Below, one piece after another: positions 25,166 to 33,153 of a stretch of DNA of 64,000 bases (position 1 is its first letter; every line of letters starts with the position of its first letter). Both the position numbers and the translations under genes were made by a program. The DNA comes from Streptomyces sp. LX-29 (lineage in GTDB: Bacteria > Actinomycetota > Actinomycetes > Streptomycetales > Streptomycetaceae): contig NZ_CP089746.1 of NCBI RefSeq assembly GCF_029541745.1, forward strand, positions 6,953,559-7,017,558, in the 5' to 3' direction. The notes beneath the pieces are model-generated. The model did no database searches, had not been told where the DNA came from, and saw only the letters and a program-made list of their open reading frames with translations.

Positions 25166-25579
25166 CTAGGCGTGGGGCGTGGATCCCGCTTCTCCATTCC
25201 TGACCGGTCGCGTGATGAGCTTCGCGTAGCAGGCCGGGACGGCGGCCCCCGCGGCGTGGTCCCGGGCCCGGTAGGCGCTCGGAGACTCCCCGACCAGCTC
25301 GGTGAAGCGGGAGCTGAACGAGCCCAGCGAGGTACAGCCGACGGCGAAGCAGACCTCCGTCACCGACAGGTCCCCGCGGCGGAGCAGCGCCTTGGCCCGC
25401 TCGATCCTGCGGGTCATGAGGTAGCCGTACGGCGTCTCCCCGAAGGCGGCGCGGAAGCTGCGGGAGAAGTGGCCGGGCGACATCAGCGCGGTCCGCGCGA
25501 GCGCCGGCACGTCGAGCGGCTGGGCGTAGTCGCGGTCCATCCGGTCGCGCGCCCGCCGCAGCCGCACGAGGTCGTCCAC
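25166..25579 (-). CDS. AraC-family regulator (DNA-binding domain only)
   Basis: 137 aa from GTG 25579, with GAGGGGG 7 nt upstream; GTG 25585 is the alternative. It consists almost only of the double helix-turn-helix: YAQPLDVPALARTALMSP, FSRSFRAAFGETPYGYLM and VTEVCFAVGCTSLGSFSSRF, ending SPSAYRARD. There is no ligand domain, so it may respond through a partner or act as a small activator. It is followed by the VOC gene in an operon; the VOC protein is probably the regulated enzyme. Confidence 0.85.
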   Translation of the reverse strand: MDDLVRLRRARDRMDRDYAQPLDVPALARTALMSPGHFSRSFRAAFGETPYGYLMTRRIERAKALLRRGDLSVTEVCFAVGCTSLGSFSSRFTELVGESPSAYRARDHAAGAAVPACYAKLITRPVRNGEAGSTPHA

Positions 25580-25613
25580 GTTCACCCCCTCAGCATCGCA
25601 CGCACCCGGCCAT

Positions 25614-26522
25614 TCACCCGGTCGGGGCCCGGTCCGGATCCGTCCCCGTGAGGCGAGCGGCGATGAGCCCGCCGGGGCCGTCGAGACCGCGGCTGTGCAG
25701 GAGTTCGGTGCGGTGGACGAGGCGCGGAGCGGCGAGGGGGACGGCGGCGAGACCCGGGGCGCGGTCGACCGCGTCGGCGGGGAGGAGGGCGAGGCCGTGC
25801 CCGGCCGCGACCAGGGCGAGCAGACCGTGCGGGTCGGCACCCTCGTACCGCACGCGCGCCCGGAAGCCGTCGGCACCGGTGATGGCGCACAGCTGGTCCG
25901 GGGTGGGCATGAGGTCGGGCGCGTCCAGCCACACCGCGTCGGCGAGGTCGGTCAGCCGCAGCCGGGCGCGGCCGGCCAGCGGGTGATCGCGGGGCAGGAC
26001 GACGGCCAGCGGGCGTTCGCCCACGCCGGCCGCCGCGAGCGGGCTGGTGTCGGGCAGGTGCAGCGGGTCGTTGGGCGCGGCGACGCCGTCGACCAGGGCG
26101 AGGTCCACCTCGCCGGTGGCGACCGCGGCCGGAAGCGCCGCGCCGCTCAGCACGCGCACCTGGACGAGCAGCCCGGGAACGGCCCGGCGGGCCCCGGCCA
26201 ACGCGGTGGCCAGCTCCTCGGCCGCGGCCAGCGGCGTCCGGCCGATGGCGACCCGCGCCGTCGGACGCGTCGTCATCCGCGCGATGTCGGCGCGGGCGGC
26301 CTCCGCCCGCAGCAGTAGTGGACCGGCGTGCTCCAGCAGGCGCGCCCCCACGGCGGTGGGCACCACCGGGCGGCGTTCCAGCACCGGCGCCCCGAGGTCG
26401 GCTTCGAGGGCGGCGATGTGCTGGGAGACCGCGGACTGGGTGTAGCCGAGGTCGCGGGCGGCCGCGGAGAACGAGCCGAGCCGGGCCACGGTGAGAAAGG
26501 TACGGAGGAGGTGCAGATCCAC
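25614..26522 (-). CDS. LysR-family transcriptional regulator
   Basis: 302 aa from GTG 26522. The HTH (1-60) reads LHLLRTFLTVARLGSFSAAA ... YTQSAVSQHIAALE. The effector domain (about 90-290) includes VAIGRTPLAAAEELA, VLPRDHPLAGR and ALVAAGHGLALLP. No clear ribosome binding site precedes the GTG, so the transcript may be nearly leaderless. It is divergent from the amidotransferase-like gene, with a perfect ATCAG-N5-CTGAT repeat between them, and so probably controls that gene. Confidence 0.82.
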   Translation of the reverse strand: MDLHLLRTFLTVARLGSFSAAARDLGYTQSAVSQHIAALEADLGAPVLERRPVVPTAVGARLLEHAGPLLLRAEAARADIARMTTRPTARVAIGRTPLAAAEELATALAGARRAVPGLLVQVRVLSGAALPAAVATGEVDLALVDGVAAPNDPLHLPDTSPLAAAGVGERPLAVVLPRDHPLAGRARLRLTDLADAVWLDAPDLMPTPDQLCAITGADGFRARVRYEGADPHGLLALVAAGHGLALLPADAVDRAPGLAAVPLAAPRLVHRTELLHSRGLDGPGGLIAARLTGTDPDRAPTG

Positions 26523-26555
26523 TCGGCAAGTATGGCGGGGCGGCCGCGCCCGGCC

Positions 26556-26570
26556 ATCAGTATCTCTGAT
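26556..26570. promoter_or_regulatory. LysR-type operator
   Basis: ATCAG-TATCT-CTGAT, a perfect inverted repeat containing the T-N11-A pattern, 34 bp upstream of the LysR start and 59 bp upstream of the divergent gene. Confidence 0.6.
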
Positions 26571-26628
26571 CGAAGGGTCAGGAATCATCGTTGGACGTGA
26601 ACCTGGCGCCCGGCCCACGATGGGCCTC

Positions 26629-27455
26629 ATGTCCGCGACTTCCTCCACCCCCTCCACCCGACCCCCTCCACCCCCTCCACCCCCGCCTCCCACTCCTTCG
26701 CCCCTTCCTCCGTCACCTCCGTCCCGTCCGCCGCCGTCGGCGCCCCCGCGCCGCGGCTCGCCCTGGTCGGCGAGCGCTCGCCCGGCGTGCGCGCCCACGT
26801 CCGGGCCTCGGCGCTGCTCTCCGCCCTCGCCGAACGGGACCGGCTCGTGGTGGACGCCTACTGGATCCCCACCCCCGACGCCGAGGCGCCGGGCGCGCTG
26901 GACGGCTTCGACGCCGTCTGGCTGGTCCCCGGCAGCCCGTACGCCAGCGAGTCGGGGGCGCTGAACGCCGTGCGCACCGCCCGGGAACGGAACATCCCGT
27001 TCCTGGGCACCTGCGGCGGGTTCCAGCACGCCCTGCTGGAGTACGCCCGGAACGTCTGCGGGCTGACCGATGTCGCCCACGCCGAGAACCAGCCCTCCGC
27101 CGAGGACACCCTGATCGTCCCGCTGGCCTGCTCCCTGATCGGCCATGAGGGGCCGGTGGACATCGCGCCGGGCTCGCTCGCCGAACGCCTCCTGGGCGCC
27201 GAGCGCACCCTGGAGCGCTACCACTGCTCCTACGGGGCCGACCCGGCCCGCCTGGACGCGCTGCGGGCGCACGGGCTGCGCGTCACCGGTACGGACGAGG
27301 CCGGTGACGCCCGCATCGTCGAACTGCCCGAGCACCCCTTCTTTCTGGCCACTCTCTTCCAGCCCGAGCTCGCCGGCGACGGCACCCGCCCCCACCCCCT
27401 GATCCGCGCCTTCGCCGCCGCGGCGGCCGACCACGCCGCGGCGGTGACGGAGTGA
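26629..27455 (+). CDS. CTP-synthase-like glutamine amidotransferase domain protein, frame change near start
   Basis: The main body (from about 26752) reads RLALVGERSPGVRAHVRA, then DAVWLVPGSPYAS, FLGTCGGFQHALLEYARNV with the nucleophile-type Cys, and a late HxE-like region. This is the class I amidotransferase-like family related to the CTP synthase C-terminus. That reading frame has no ATG or GTG before 27-residue-late GTG 26787, which would delete the first strand. An ATG at 26629 lies in the +1 neighbouring frame and runs into a CCCCCTCCA-type repeat tract (about 26646-26705) before the frames would join. I infer a frame shift in this repeat (real or sequencing). Divergent from a LysR gene. 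Confidence 0.65.
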
Positions 27456-27688
27456 AGGGGGCGCGGCGGCGGCTGCGGTCGGCGCTGGTGGGAGTGGTGG
27501 AGCGCTATGTACGCGCCTGCACCGTCCCGGACGCGGAGTGGACGAGCCCGCTGGCCCCGCCCGGCGGTCCGGCCGGCGGTCCGGCCGCCCGACGGGCCGT
27601 CACCCCGGCCGGCGGCGCGGTGGGCGACCTGGGGAGCGACGACCCGTATGCGGCGCGACGAGAGGCCCGCGTGGCGGTCGGCACGTAG
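27452..27688 (+). CDS. small hypothetical protein, uncertain
   Basis: 78 aa, GTG start overlapping the preceding TGA (GTGA), which favours coupled translation. The N-terminus is basic (KGARRRLRSALVGVVERYVRA), the rest low-complexity Pro/Gly/Ala with two GGPAGGP-like repeats. No recognised domain, and the next gene begins 12 bp later. It could be a genuine small protein or a chance open frame. Confidence 0.3.
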   Translation: MKGARRRLRSALVGVVERYVRACTVPDAEWTSPLAPPGGPAGGPAARRAVTPAGGAVGDLGSDDPYAARREARVAVGT

Positions 27689-27700
27689 GATTCCGAAGAC

Positions 27701-29413
27701 ATGGGGCCCTTGAGCGACCTGGACCGGCACCTCTTCGCGCGCGTCGCCGCCGGACGGTTCCGCGGCGCGCATCCGCTGCTGCCCCGGCTCAGTCGGGCGG
27801 CCGACCACGGCCGGCTCTGGATGGGCACGGCCGCGGTGCTCGCCGCCGTCGGGGGGCGCACCGCGCGGCGCGCCGCGCTGCGCGGCGTCGGCTCTCTGGC
27901 GGCCGCCTCACTGGCCAGCAACGCGATCGTCAAGTGGACGGTGGAGCGGCGCCGTCCGGTCATCGACGCGGTGCCGGTGGTGCGCCGGCTCGCCAGGCAG
28001 CCGTGGACGAGCTCGTTCCCGTCCGGGCACTCGGCCTCCGCCGCGGCCTTCGCCACCGGCGTGGCCCTCGAATCGCTCCGGTACGGCGCGCTCGTCGCCC
28101 CGGTCGCCGCCGCGGTGGCCGTCTCCCGGGTGTACGTCGGGGTGCACTACCCCAGCGATGTGCTGGCCGGCGTCGCCGTGGGCGCGACGGCGGCCGCCCT
28201 CACCTGCCGCTGGTGGCCGCCGCGCCCGGAGACGCCGGCCCAGGCCCGACCGCGGGTCTCCGCCCCCGCGCTGCCCGGCGGCGCCGGGCTGTGCGTCGTC
28301 GTCAACCGGGGGGCGGGGCCCGGCGCCGGCTTCGGACCGGTGCGGTCGTACGCCGAGCAGCTGCGCGATCTGCTCCCCGCCGCGGAGATCATGGAGTGCG
28401 GCCCCGACGACGACTTCGGCGCGCTGCTGGACCGCGCCGCCCGCCGGGCCGCGGAGCGCGGTGGCGCGCTCGGGATCTGCGGCGGCGACGGCAGCGTCAA
28501 CGCCGCCGCGGCCCTGGCCGTGGAACGCCGGCTGCCGCTGGCCGTCTTCCCCGGCGGCACCCTCAACCACTTCGCGCTCGACGTCGGCGTCCCGGCCTTC
28601 GACGACACCGCCTACGCGGTGGAGGAGGGGGACGCGGTCGCGGTCGACCTCGCGTACGCGGCGCCGGCCGAGGGCGACGCGGCGAACGCCGCACGGGGCG
28701 GGGGCGCGGGTCCTGACGCGGCGTCGGTCGCGGGCGCGTCCTTCGGCCCCGCCGCCGGCTCCGGGACGGGCGGCGGATCGGCCGTGGGGGAGGGACCGGC
28801 CACGACGGGCGACGGGGCGGCTCGGACCATCCCGTTCGTCAACACCTTCAGCGTCGGCCTCTACCCCGAGCTGGTGCACCTGCGCGAGCGGCTCCAGGGC
28901 CGGCTGGGAAAGTGGCCCGCGACCGCCGTCGCGCTGGCCCGGGTGCTGCGCACCGGATCCCCGACCGAGATGGAGATCAACGGGCGCCCCCACCGGGTGT
29001 GGCTGCTGTTCGTCGGCAACGGCCACTACGCGCCCGAGGGCTTCGCCCCCGCCTACCGCGAGCGGCTGGACGACGGCCTGCTCGACGTCCGGCTGATCGA
29101 CGGCAACCCGCGGCTGGCCCGTACGCGCGTCATCCTGGCGGCCGTGTTCGGCGCGCTGGAGCACTCGCACATCTATATGAAGGCCAGTGTCCGCCGGCTG
29201 CGGCTCACCGGACTGGGCGACACGGCCAGGCTCGCCCACGACGGCGAGGTCGCCCCGGCCCCCGATGCCCTGCTCATCGCCAAGCGCCCCGGTGCGCTCA
29301 CCGTCTACCGTCCCGCCGTGCTCCAGAGCGAGTTCCTCCAGACGGCCCGCGCGGCCGCCGCGGCGGCGCGCCGGCTGGGCGAGGCCGGGGGCACCGCGCT
29401 GCGGGAGGGCTGA
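27701..29413 (+). CDS. PAP2 phosphatase fused to diacylglycerol-kinase-like lipid kinase
   Basis: 570 aa. The N-terminal PAP2 domain has all three motifs: K78...RP (KWTVERRRP), PSGH at 107-110, and SR...H...D (Ser142, His149, Asp153). The C-terminal lipid-kinase domain (about 195-555) carries the nucleotide loop GGDGSVN (about 264) and GGTLNHFALD, then VNTFSVGLYPELV and FVGNGHYAPEGF. A Gly/Ala-rich insert (about 325-370) interrupts it. The fusion suggests interconversion of phosphatidate/undecaprenyl-type lipids at the membrane; exact lipid unknown. Such two-domain proteins are common in Streptomyces. Confidence 0.87.
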   Translation: MGPLSDLDRHLFARVAAGRFRGAHPLLPRLSRAADHGRLWMGTAAVLAAVGGRTARRAALRGVGSLAAASLASNAIVKWTVERRRPVIDAVPVVRRLARQPWTSSFPSGHSASAAAFATGVALESLRYGALVAPVAAAVAVSRVYVGVHYPSDVLAGVAVGATAAALTCRWWPPRPETPAQARPRVSAPALPGGAGLCVVVNRGAGPGAGFGPVRSYAEQLRDLLPAAEIMECGPDDDFGALLDRAARRAAERGGALGICGGDGSVNAAAALAVERRLPLAVFPGGTLNHFALDVGVPAFDDTAYAVEEGDAVAVDLAYAAPAEGDAANAARGGGAGPDAASVAGASFGPAAGSGTGGGSAVGEGPATTGDGAARTIPFVNTFSVGLYPELVHLRERLQGRLGKWPATAVALARVLRTGSPTEMEINGRPHRVWLLFVGNGHYAPEGFAPAYRERLDDGLLDVRLIDGNPRLARTRVILAAVFGALEHSHIYMKASVRRLRLTGLGDTARLAHDGEVAPAPDALLIAKRPGALTVYRPAVLQSEFLQTARAAAAAARRLGEAGGTALREG

Positions 29414-29431
29414 GCCGGTCGGCCCGGGGGC

Positions 29432-29533
29432 GCCGAACTCCATCTCTTCGACACCGGCCACTTCGCGCCGGAGGAGTGCCTCGCCGACATCGCCCCGCTC
29501 ATCGCCGACTTCCCGGACCGCGTCTGGCGGTGA
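29432..29533 (+). pseudogene. 3' fragment of an alpha/beta hydrolase gene
   Basis: The 150-bp gap contains a frame reading AELHLFDTGHFAPEECLADI ... FPDRVWR then TGA. ELxLFDTGHFAxEE is the final catalytic-His segment of alpha/beta hydrolases. No start or upstream domain is present, so this is a relic, probably left by a deletion that also removed DNA between the lipid-kinase gene and the next gene. Confidence 0.5.
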
Positions 29534-29563
29534 CGGGGCGTAGCCCGCGACCGAGCGCGCGGG

Positions 29564-30943
29564 CTACGAGGTCACCGAATCCGTCAGCCGGCTGTAGAAG
29601 CAGCGCGCCGCCTCCACCTGGTGGAAGGCGCGCAGCCGGCGCCGGAACTCGCTGAGCCGCTGGGTGGCGAGGTGCGACCGCAGGCCCCGCATCAGGTCCA
29701 GCGCCTTCTCGGCCGAGCGGCACCCCTCCTCCACCTCCCCGTCCAGCACCCGCGCGGTGGCGAGCAGCAGCAGCGCGATGGCGCGCCGTCGCACCCTGGC
29801 CTCGGGCAGCTCGGTCAGCGCCTTCTCCGCCCAGCGCGCGGCGAGCGCCGGATTCTCCAGGTCCTGGTAACCGTGCGCCAGCTCCACCGCCAGATACGCC
29901 TGGTTGAAGCGCGAGACCCACTCCGCCTCGGTGGCGGGGTCGGCGCGCGTCAGCACCTCCAGCGCCTGCCCCATCGTCGCGGTGAACAGCCGCTTCTCGC
30001 CGAGCAGGGCGTAGCCGCGCGCCTCCGCGGCGTGGCACAGCGACTGGACCGTGAACGGCGCGCGGCCCACCGAGCCCTCCCGGGCTGCCCGCGCCAGCTG
30101 GGTGACCTCCCTGGGGTACCCCAACTGCGGCGCCAGCCTGCTCATGCCCGCGGCGAGCACATAGCCGCCGAAGCCGCGGTCGCCGGCCGCCTGGGAGAGC
30201 CGGAGCGCCTGGATGTAGTAGCGCTGGGCGAGGCTCGGCTGGCCGACGTCCTCCGCCAGATAGCCGGCCAGCTCGGTGAGCCGGGCGGCGGCCGCGAACA
30301 GCCGCCGGCCGAGGGAGTCGCCGTAGGAGCCGGTCAGCAGCCCGGACACCACGCTGTCGAGATAGTGCACCAGCGTGGGCCGCACATGGCCGCCGCCGAA
30401 CCGGTGGTCGAGCGTGGCCAGCGACAGCAGGGTCGCCTCGACCGCGTCCGGATCGGCATCGGCCACCCGATGCCCTCCGGAGCGCGAGACCGACGCGTCC
30501 AGGCCGGTGATCAGCCAGTCGCGGCTGGGGCTGACCAGCGCCGAGGCCGACACCGTGGCGCCGAAAGGTCTCCTTCCCTGGCCGGCGTCGCTGCGCCACA
30601 GCGCGCAGGCGTGCTCCACCGCACCCGCCACGTCCCGGGCGAAGTTGAGCCCGGCTCCCGCCGCCAGGTCCGCGCGGTCGGTCATGCCGATCTCTTCGAG
30701 GGACACCGTGCGGCCCAGCTTCTCGCCCAGGACCTCGGCGATGATGGCCGTGGTCCGGCCGCGTGGTCGCTGTCCTCGGACCCATCGGCTCACGGAGGTC
30801 TTGTCGTACCGCAGATCGAGTCCGTATCTGCTTCCGCGCATGTTGACCCGACGAGCCAGGCCCGCATGGGAAACCGCCGCCTCGTGGATCAACGCTTCGA
30901 GCCGGTCGTTGGGCTCGCGTGCCGCAAGTGATCGGGCAGCCAT
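29564..30943 (-). CDS. TPR-containing transcriptional regulator, NsdA-like
   Basis: 459 aa; GGGAGGGAAG precedes the ATG. The N-terminal ~100 residues form a helix-turn-helix-like domain (NDRLEALIHEAAVSHAGLA, KTSVSRWVRGQRPRGRT). The remainder is a helical repeat region with TPR-like units (GQPSLAQRYYIQALRLSQAA, LARAAREGSVG, ARWAEKALTELPEARV). This layout matches the Streptomyces NsdA/NsdB-type regulators, some of which repress sporulation and antibiotic production. GGTGCA repeats lie in the upstream region. The relation to the nearby PKS clusters is inferred only. Confidence 0.75.
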   Translation of the reverse strand: MAARSLAAREPNDRLEALIHEAAVSHAGLARRVNMRGSRYGLDLRYDKTSVSRWVRGQRPRGRTTAIIAEVLGEKLGRTVSLEEIGMTDRADLAAGAGLNFARDVAGAVEHACALWRSDAGQGRRPFGATVSASALVSPSRDWLITGLDASVSRSGGHRVADADPDAVEATLLSLATLDHRFGGGHVRPTLVHYLDSVVSGLLTGSYGDSLGRRLFAAAARLTELAGYLAEDVGQPSLAQRYYIQALRLSQAAGDRGFGGYVLAAGMSRLAPQLGYPREVTQLARAAREGSVGRAPFTVQSLCHAAEARGYALLGEKRLFTATMGQALEVLTRADPATEAEWVSRFNQAYLAVELAHGYQDLENPALAARWAEKALTELPEARVRRRAIALLLLATARVLDGEVEEGCRSAEKALDLMRGLRSHLATQRLSEFRRRLRAFHQVEAARCFYSRLTDSVTS

Positions 30944-31006
30944 CCGCTTCCCTCCCAGTGACTATCTGCTCATCACGTGTCGAAAACCATGGCGTTTCGT
31001 AACGGA

Positions 31007-31112
31007 GGTGCATCTTCCCTTGGCATAAGCATTCTTCCGCAACTGATGGTGTCTTTGTGGCTAAAAAACATGAATCGGGATCACTGGGTGCATGCCGGGT
31101 GCAACTGGTGCA
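31007..31112. repeat. GGTGCA repeats upstream of the TPR regulator
   Basis: GGTGCA occurs at 31007, 31087, 31098 and 31107 in the same orientation. The three distal copies are 11 and 9 bp apart. They lie 64-170 bp upstream of the regulator's start and could be a binding site for it or another factor. The flanking stretch has lower GC with an A-tract (TAAAAAACAT) at 31063-31072. Confidence 0.35.
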
Positions 31113-31210
31113 TCCCGAGGGGCGCTTGCGTCGGCGCCAGTGCCCCCCGTACGTCATGCGTGCGCCGGGGTGCGATGCCCGGCGCACGGTTTTCCGGATC
31201 CGCTGCTCTC

Positions 31211-31726
31211 CTACGGCACCGGTGTGAGCGGGACCGCCGCCCACACGGCGCAGCCGCCGTCGCCGCTCCGGCGCCGTCCCCAGGCGTAGGCGGTCGCGGC
31301 GATCAACGCCAGCCCCCGCCCGTGGGCGTCGCTCCGGCGGGCAGCGACCACCCGTGGCCTGGAGGGCGTTCCGCCCTGGTCCCGGACCTCCACGAAGAGC
31401 AGGCCGCTCGCCCTCCAGAACCGGCCGGTGATGAGGGCGGACCGGGAGTGGCGCACCGCGTTGGTGACCAGCTCCGACAGCACCAGGAGGAACGCGTACC
31501 GCACGCCCTCCCCGTTGACCTGTTCGGAGTCCAGCCACGACCGTGCCAGGCGGCGGCAGGCCGGAACTCCTCGCTCCGTCGACGGGAGGGAGAACGCGAC
31601 GGGGTGGCCCGAGCGCCAGGGAGTGTCCAGCGGCGGCGTTGCGCCGCCCGACCACTCCTCGATCTGCTGCAGTGTCAGGGTGACGTCCACCGCGGTCGCG
31701 GTGGCTGACGATGATTTCCCGCGCAT
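31211..31726 (-). CDS. anti-sigma-factor-type ATP-binding protein (RsbW/SpoIIAB-like)
   Basis: 171 aa from ATG 31726 with GGAAAGG 7 nt upstream. A Bergerat-fold HATPase occupies about 45-165: VLSELVTNAVRHS (N box), VEVRDQGG (G1) and GRGLALIAATAYAWG (G2). Short stand-alone HATPases of this type are abundant in Streptomyces and act as anti-sigma kinases or partners of anti-anti-sigma factors. No sigma or antagonist gene is adjacent, so its target is unknown. It lies downstream of the beta-helix gene but a strong hairpin separates them. Confidence 0.85.
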   Translation of the reverse strand: MRGKSSSATATAVDVTLTLQQIEEWSGGATPPLDTPWRSGHPVAFSLPSTERGVPACRRLARSWLDSEQVNGEGVRYAFLLVLSELVTNAVRHSRSALITGRFWRASGLLFVEVRDQGGTPSRPRVVAARRSDAHGRGLALIAATAYAWGRRRSGDGGCAVWAAVPLTPVP

Positions 31727-31774
31727 GGCAAGCCTTTCCGTCGGGGCGCCGCTGCCCCGGCGGTCGCCGGACAC

Positions 31775-31805
31775 CCTGCCCGGGCGGTGGGATCGCCCGG
31801 GCAGG
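31775..31805. terminator. terminator after the beta-helix gene
   Basis: Perfect 12-bp stem CCTGCCCGGGCG / CGCCCGGGCAGG, 7-nt loop, 31 bp past the minus-strand stop at 31836. It separates the PKS/TIG block from the ATPase gene. Confidence 0.65.
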
Positions 31806-31835
31806 GGCCCGCCCCGGGGAGCGGTGCCCGTCACA

Positions 31836-32747
31836 TCAACCCAGGCATCCCGGGACGGGATCGGGGCTGCCGGAGCAGTTGGTCGGGTTGTTGTTGAAGA
31901 CCGGCACCAGGGTCAGGGTGACCGTGGAGTTGTCGTTGTAGATCCCGCCGGGAGCGGTGTCGGAGCGGTTGCTCTCCACAGTGCCGAGGGTCAGCGTCAC
32001 CGAGCCGCCCAGGGTGGCGATCCCGCCGCCCGTCGCGCCCTCGGCGAGGGCGGAGTTGCTGCCGAAGGCGCTTGAGGCGCCCTGGAGGGTGCCACCCGCG
32101 TTCAGCACGCCGCCGCCCTGGGCCCCCTCCCCGGTCACGGTGTTGTGGTCCACGCTGGAGGCGCTCACCCGCGTGAGGGCGTCGGCGGCGTTGTGCAGAC
32201 CGCCCCCGCCGGCCACGGCGGTGTTCGAGGCGAGACGGGTGCCGGCGTTGACGTTCGCGGTTCCGGTGTTGGCGAGGCCCCCGCCCACGTCGGACGCGGC
32301 GTTACGGCCGATGAACGACGCGTTCAGGGTGAGCTGCCCCTCGTTGAGGATGCCGCCCCCGGACCCGGTGACCGAACCTCCCGAAACGGTGAGGGCGGTG
32401 AGGTTGAGGTTGCCCGATCCCGTGACGTGGAAGATCCGGAAGTCGGGTGCGGAGGCGGCACGCGTGATGGTGGCGCCGGCGCCCAGGATGTTGATCGGGG
32501 TGGTGATCTCCGGCAGACCGTCGTCCGCGTTCTCCGCGGCGGTCAGCTGGTAGGTGCAGCCGGGTGTCAGCAGAAGGCTGCCGCCTCCGCCCGCGTTGGC
32601 CTGGTCGATGGCGTCGATCAGGTCCGAGACCGCACACGAGACGTATGCCTTCGGCTGGGCGGCGGCCGGCATCGTCGTCGCCAGCGTCACGGCGAGGGCG
32701 CCGGCGACGCCGAGGCCGATCGACGGAAGGTTCTTCCGCAGATTCAT
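31836..32747 (-). CDS. secreted right-handed beta-helix repeat protein
   Basis: 303 aa; AGGAGGAAGAA precedes the ATG. A clear Sec signal (LRKNLPSIGLGVAGALAVTLA, cleavage near AAA/QPK at about 30) leads to a mature protein dominated by short Gly/Asn/Ser-rich repeats: NLTALTVSGGSVTGSGGGIL, GGGLANTGTANVNAG, GGGVLNAGG, GGGIATLGG. This is the pattern of polymorphic surface beta-helix proteins. Cys pairs occur near both ends. It carries no visible catalytic site or anchor. Position at the downstream end of the PKS/TIG block suggests a surface or matrix component, which is inferred. Confidence 0.7.
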   Translation of the reverse strand: MNLRKNLPSIGLGVAGALAVTLATTMPAAAQPKAYVSCAVSDLIDAIDQANAGGGGSLLLTPGCTYQLTAAENADDGLPEITTPINILGAGATITRAASAPDFRIFHVTGSGNLNLTALTVSGGSVTGSGGGILNEGQLTLNASFIGRNAASDVGGGLANTGTANVNAGTRLASNTAVAGGGGLHNAADALTRVSASSVDHNTVTGEGAQGGGVLNAGGTLQGASSAFGSNSALAEGATGGGIATLGGSVTLTLGTVESNRSDTAPGGIYNDNSTVTLTLVPVFNNNPTNCSGSPDPVPGCLG

Positions 32748-33153
32748 TTCTTCCTCCTAGCGCATGGGACGTGCGCGAATTCGAGCGAGACTCTCGCCCC
32801 GAATTCAGGGTCACCGGGCGATGTCCCGTCATATCGCGGCGCGAGGCTCCTATGAGCCTTCGTTCTCGCGTTATCTCATTGAATCCACGAGGATGTGTGA
32901 ATCGGTAGGCGCGTGCGGCCGTGAAGGAAGCGGGAAGAGTCCGGTGGAGGCATGTGTGATGACCGCAAAAGCGCGGAGGGGCTGCCCGGCCGCCGATAGC
33001 CGACGGCCGCCGCGACGATAACGGGCGGACGGCCGAAGGCGGGTGCGCGGGGTGCCGCGCGCGCGACGGCACGGCCCGTCCCACAAGGGGAAGCGGGCCG
33101 TGCCGCCGTGGTCGAGGCGCGGACCAGCGGGGCCGTGCCGGACCGGGAGCCGG
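32748..33153. other. 406-bp intergenic region between PKS and beta-helix gene
   Basis: Contains the PKS terminator hairpin (33067-33105) at one end and the beta-helix gene's leader at the other. Between them GC falls around 32760-32900, consistent with a promoter. I see no convincing coding frame with a ribosome binding site, and no clear operator. Confidence 0.5.
33067..33105. terminator. terminator after the fully reducing PKS
   Basis: Perfect 12-bp stem CGGCACGGCCCG / CGGGCCGTGCCG with a 15-nt loop, 48 bp past the PKS stop (minus strand). Confidence 0.6.

Noticed and set aside
25614..27434. 606-codon minus-strand frame as one protein
   Set aside because: Only the last 302 codons form the LysR protein; the rest is antisense to the amidotransferase-like gene.
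26787..27455. Amidotransferase-like gene starting at GTG 26787
   Set aside because: This would remove the first conserved strand (RLALVGERSPG), which is clearly encoded upstream in the same frame.
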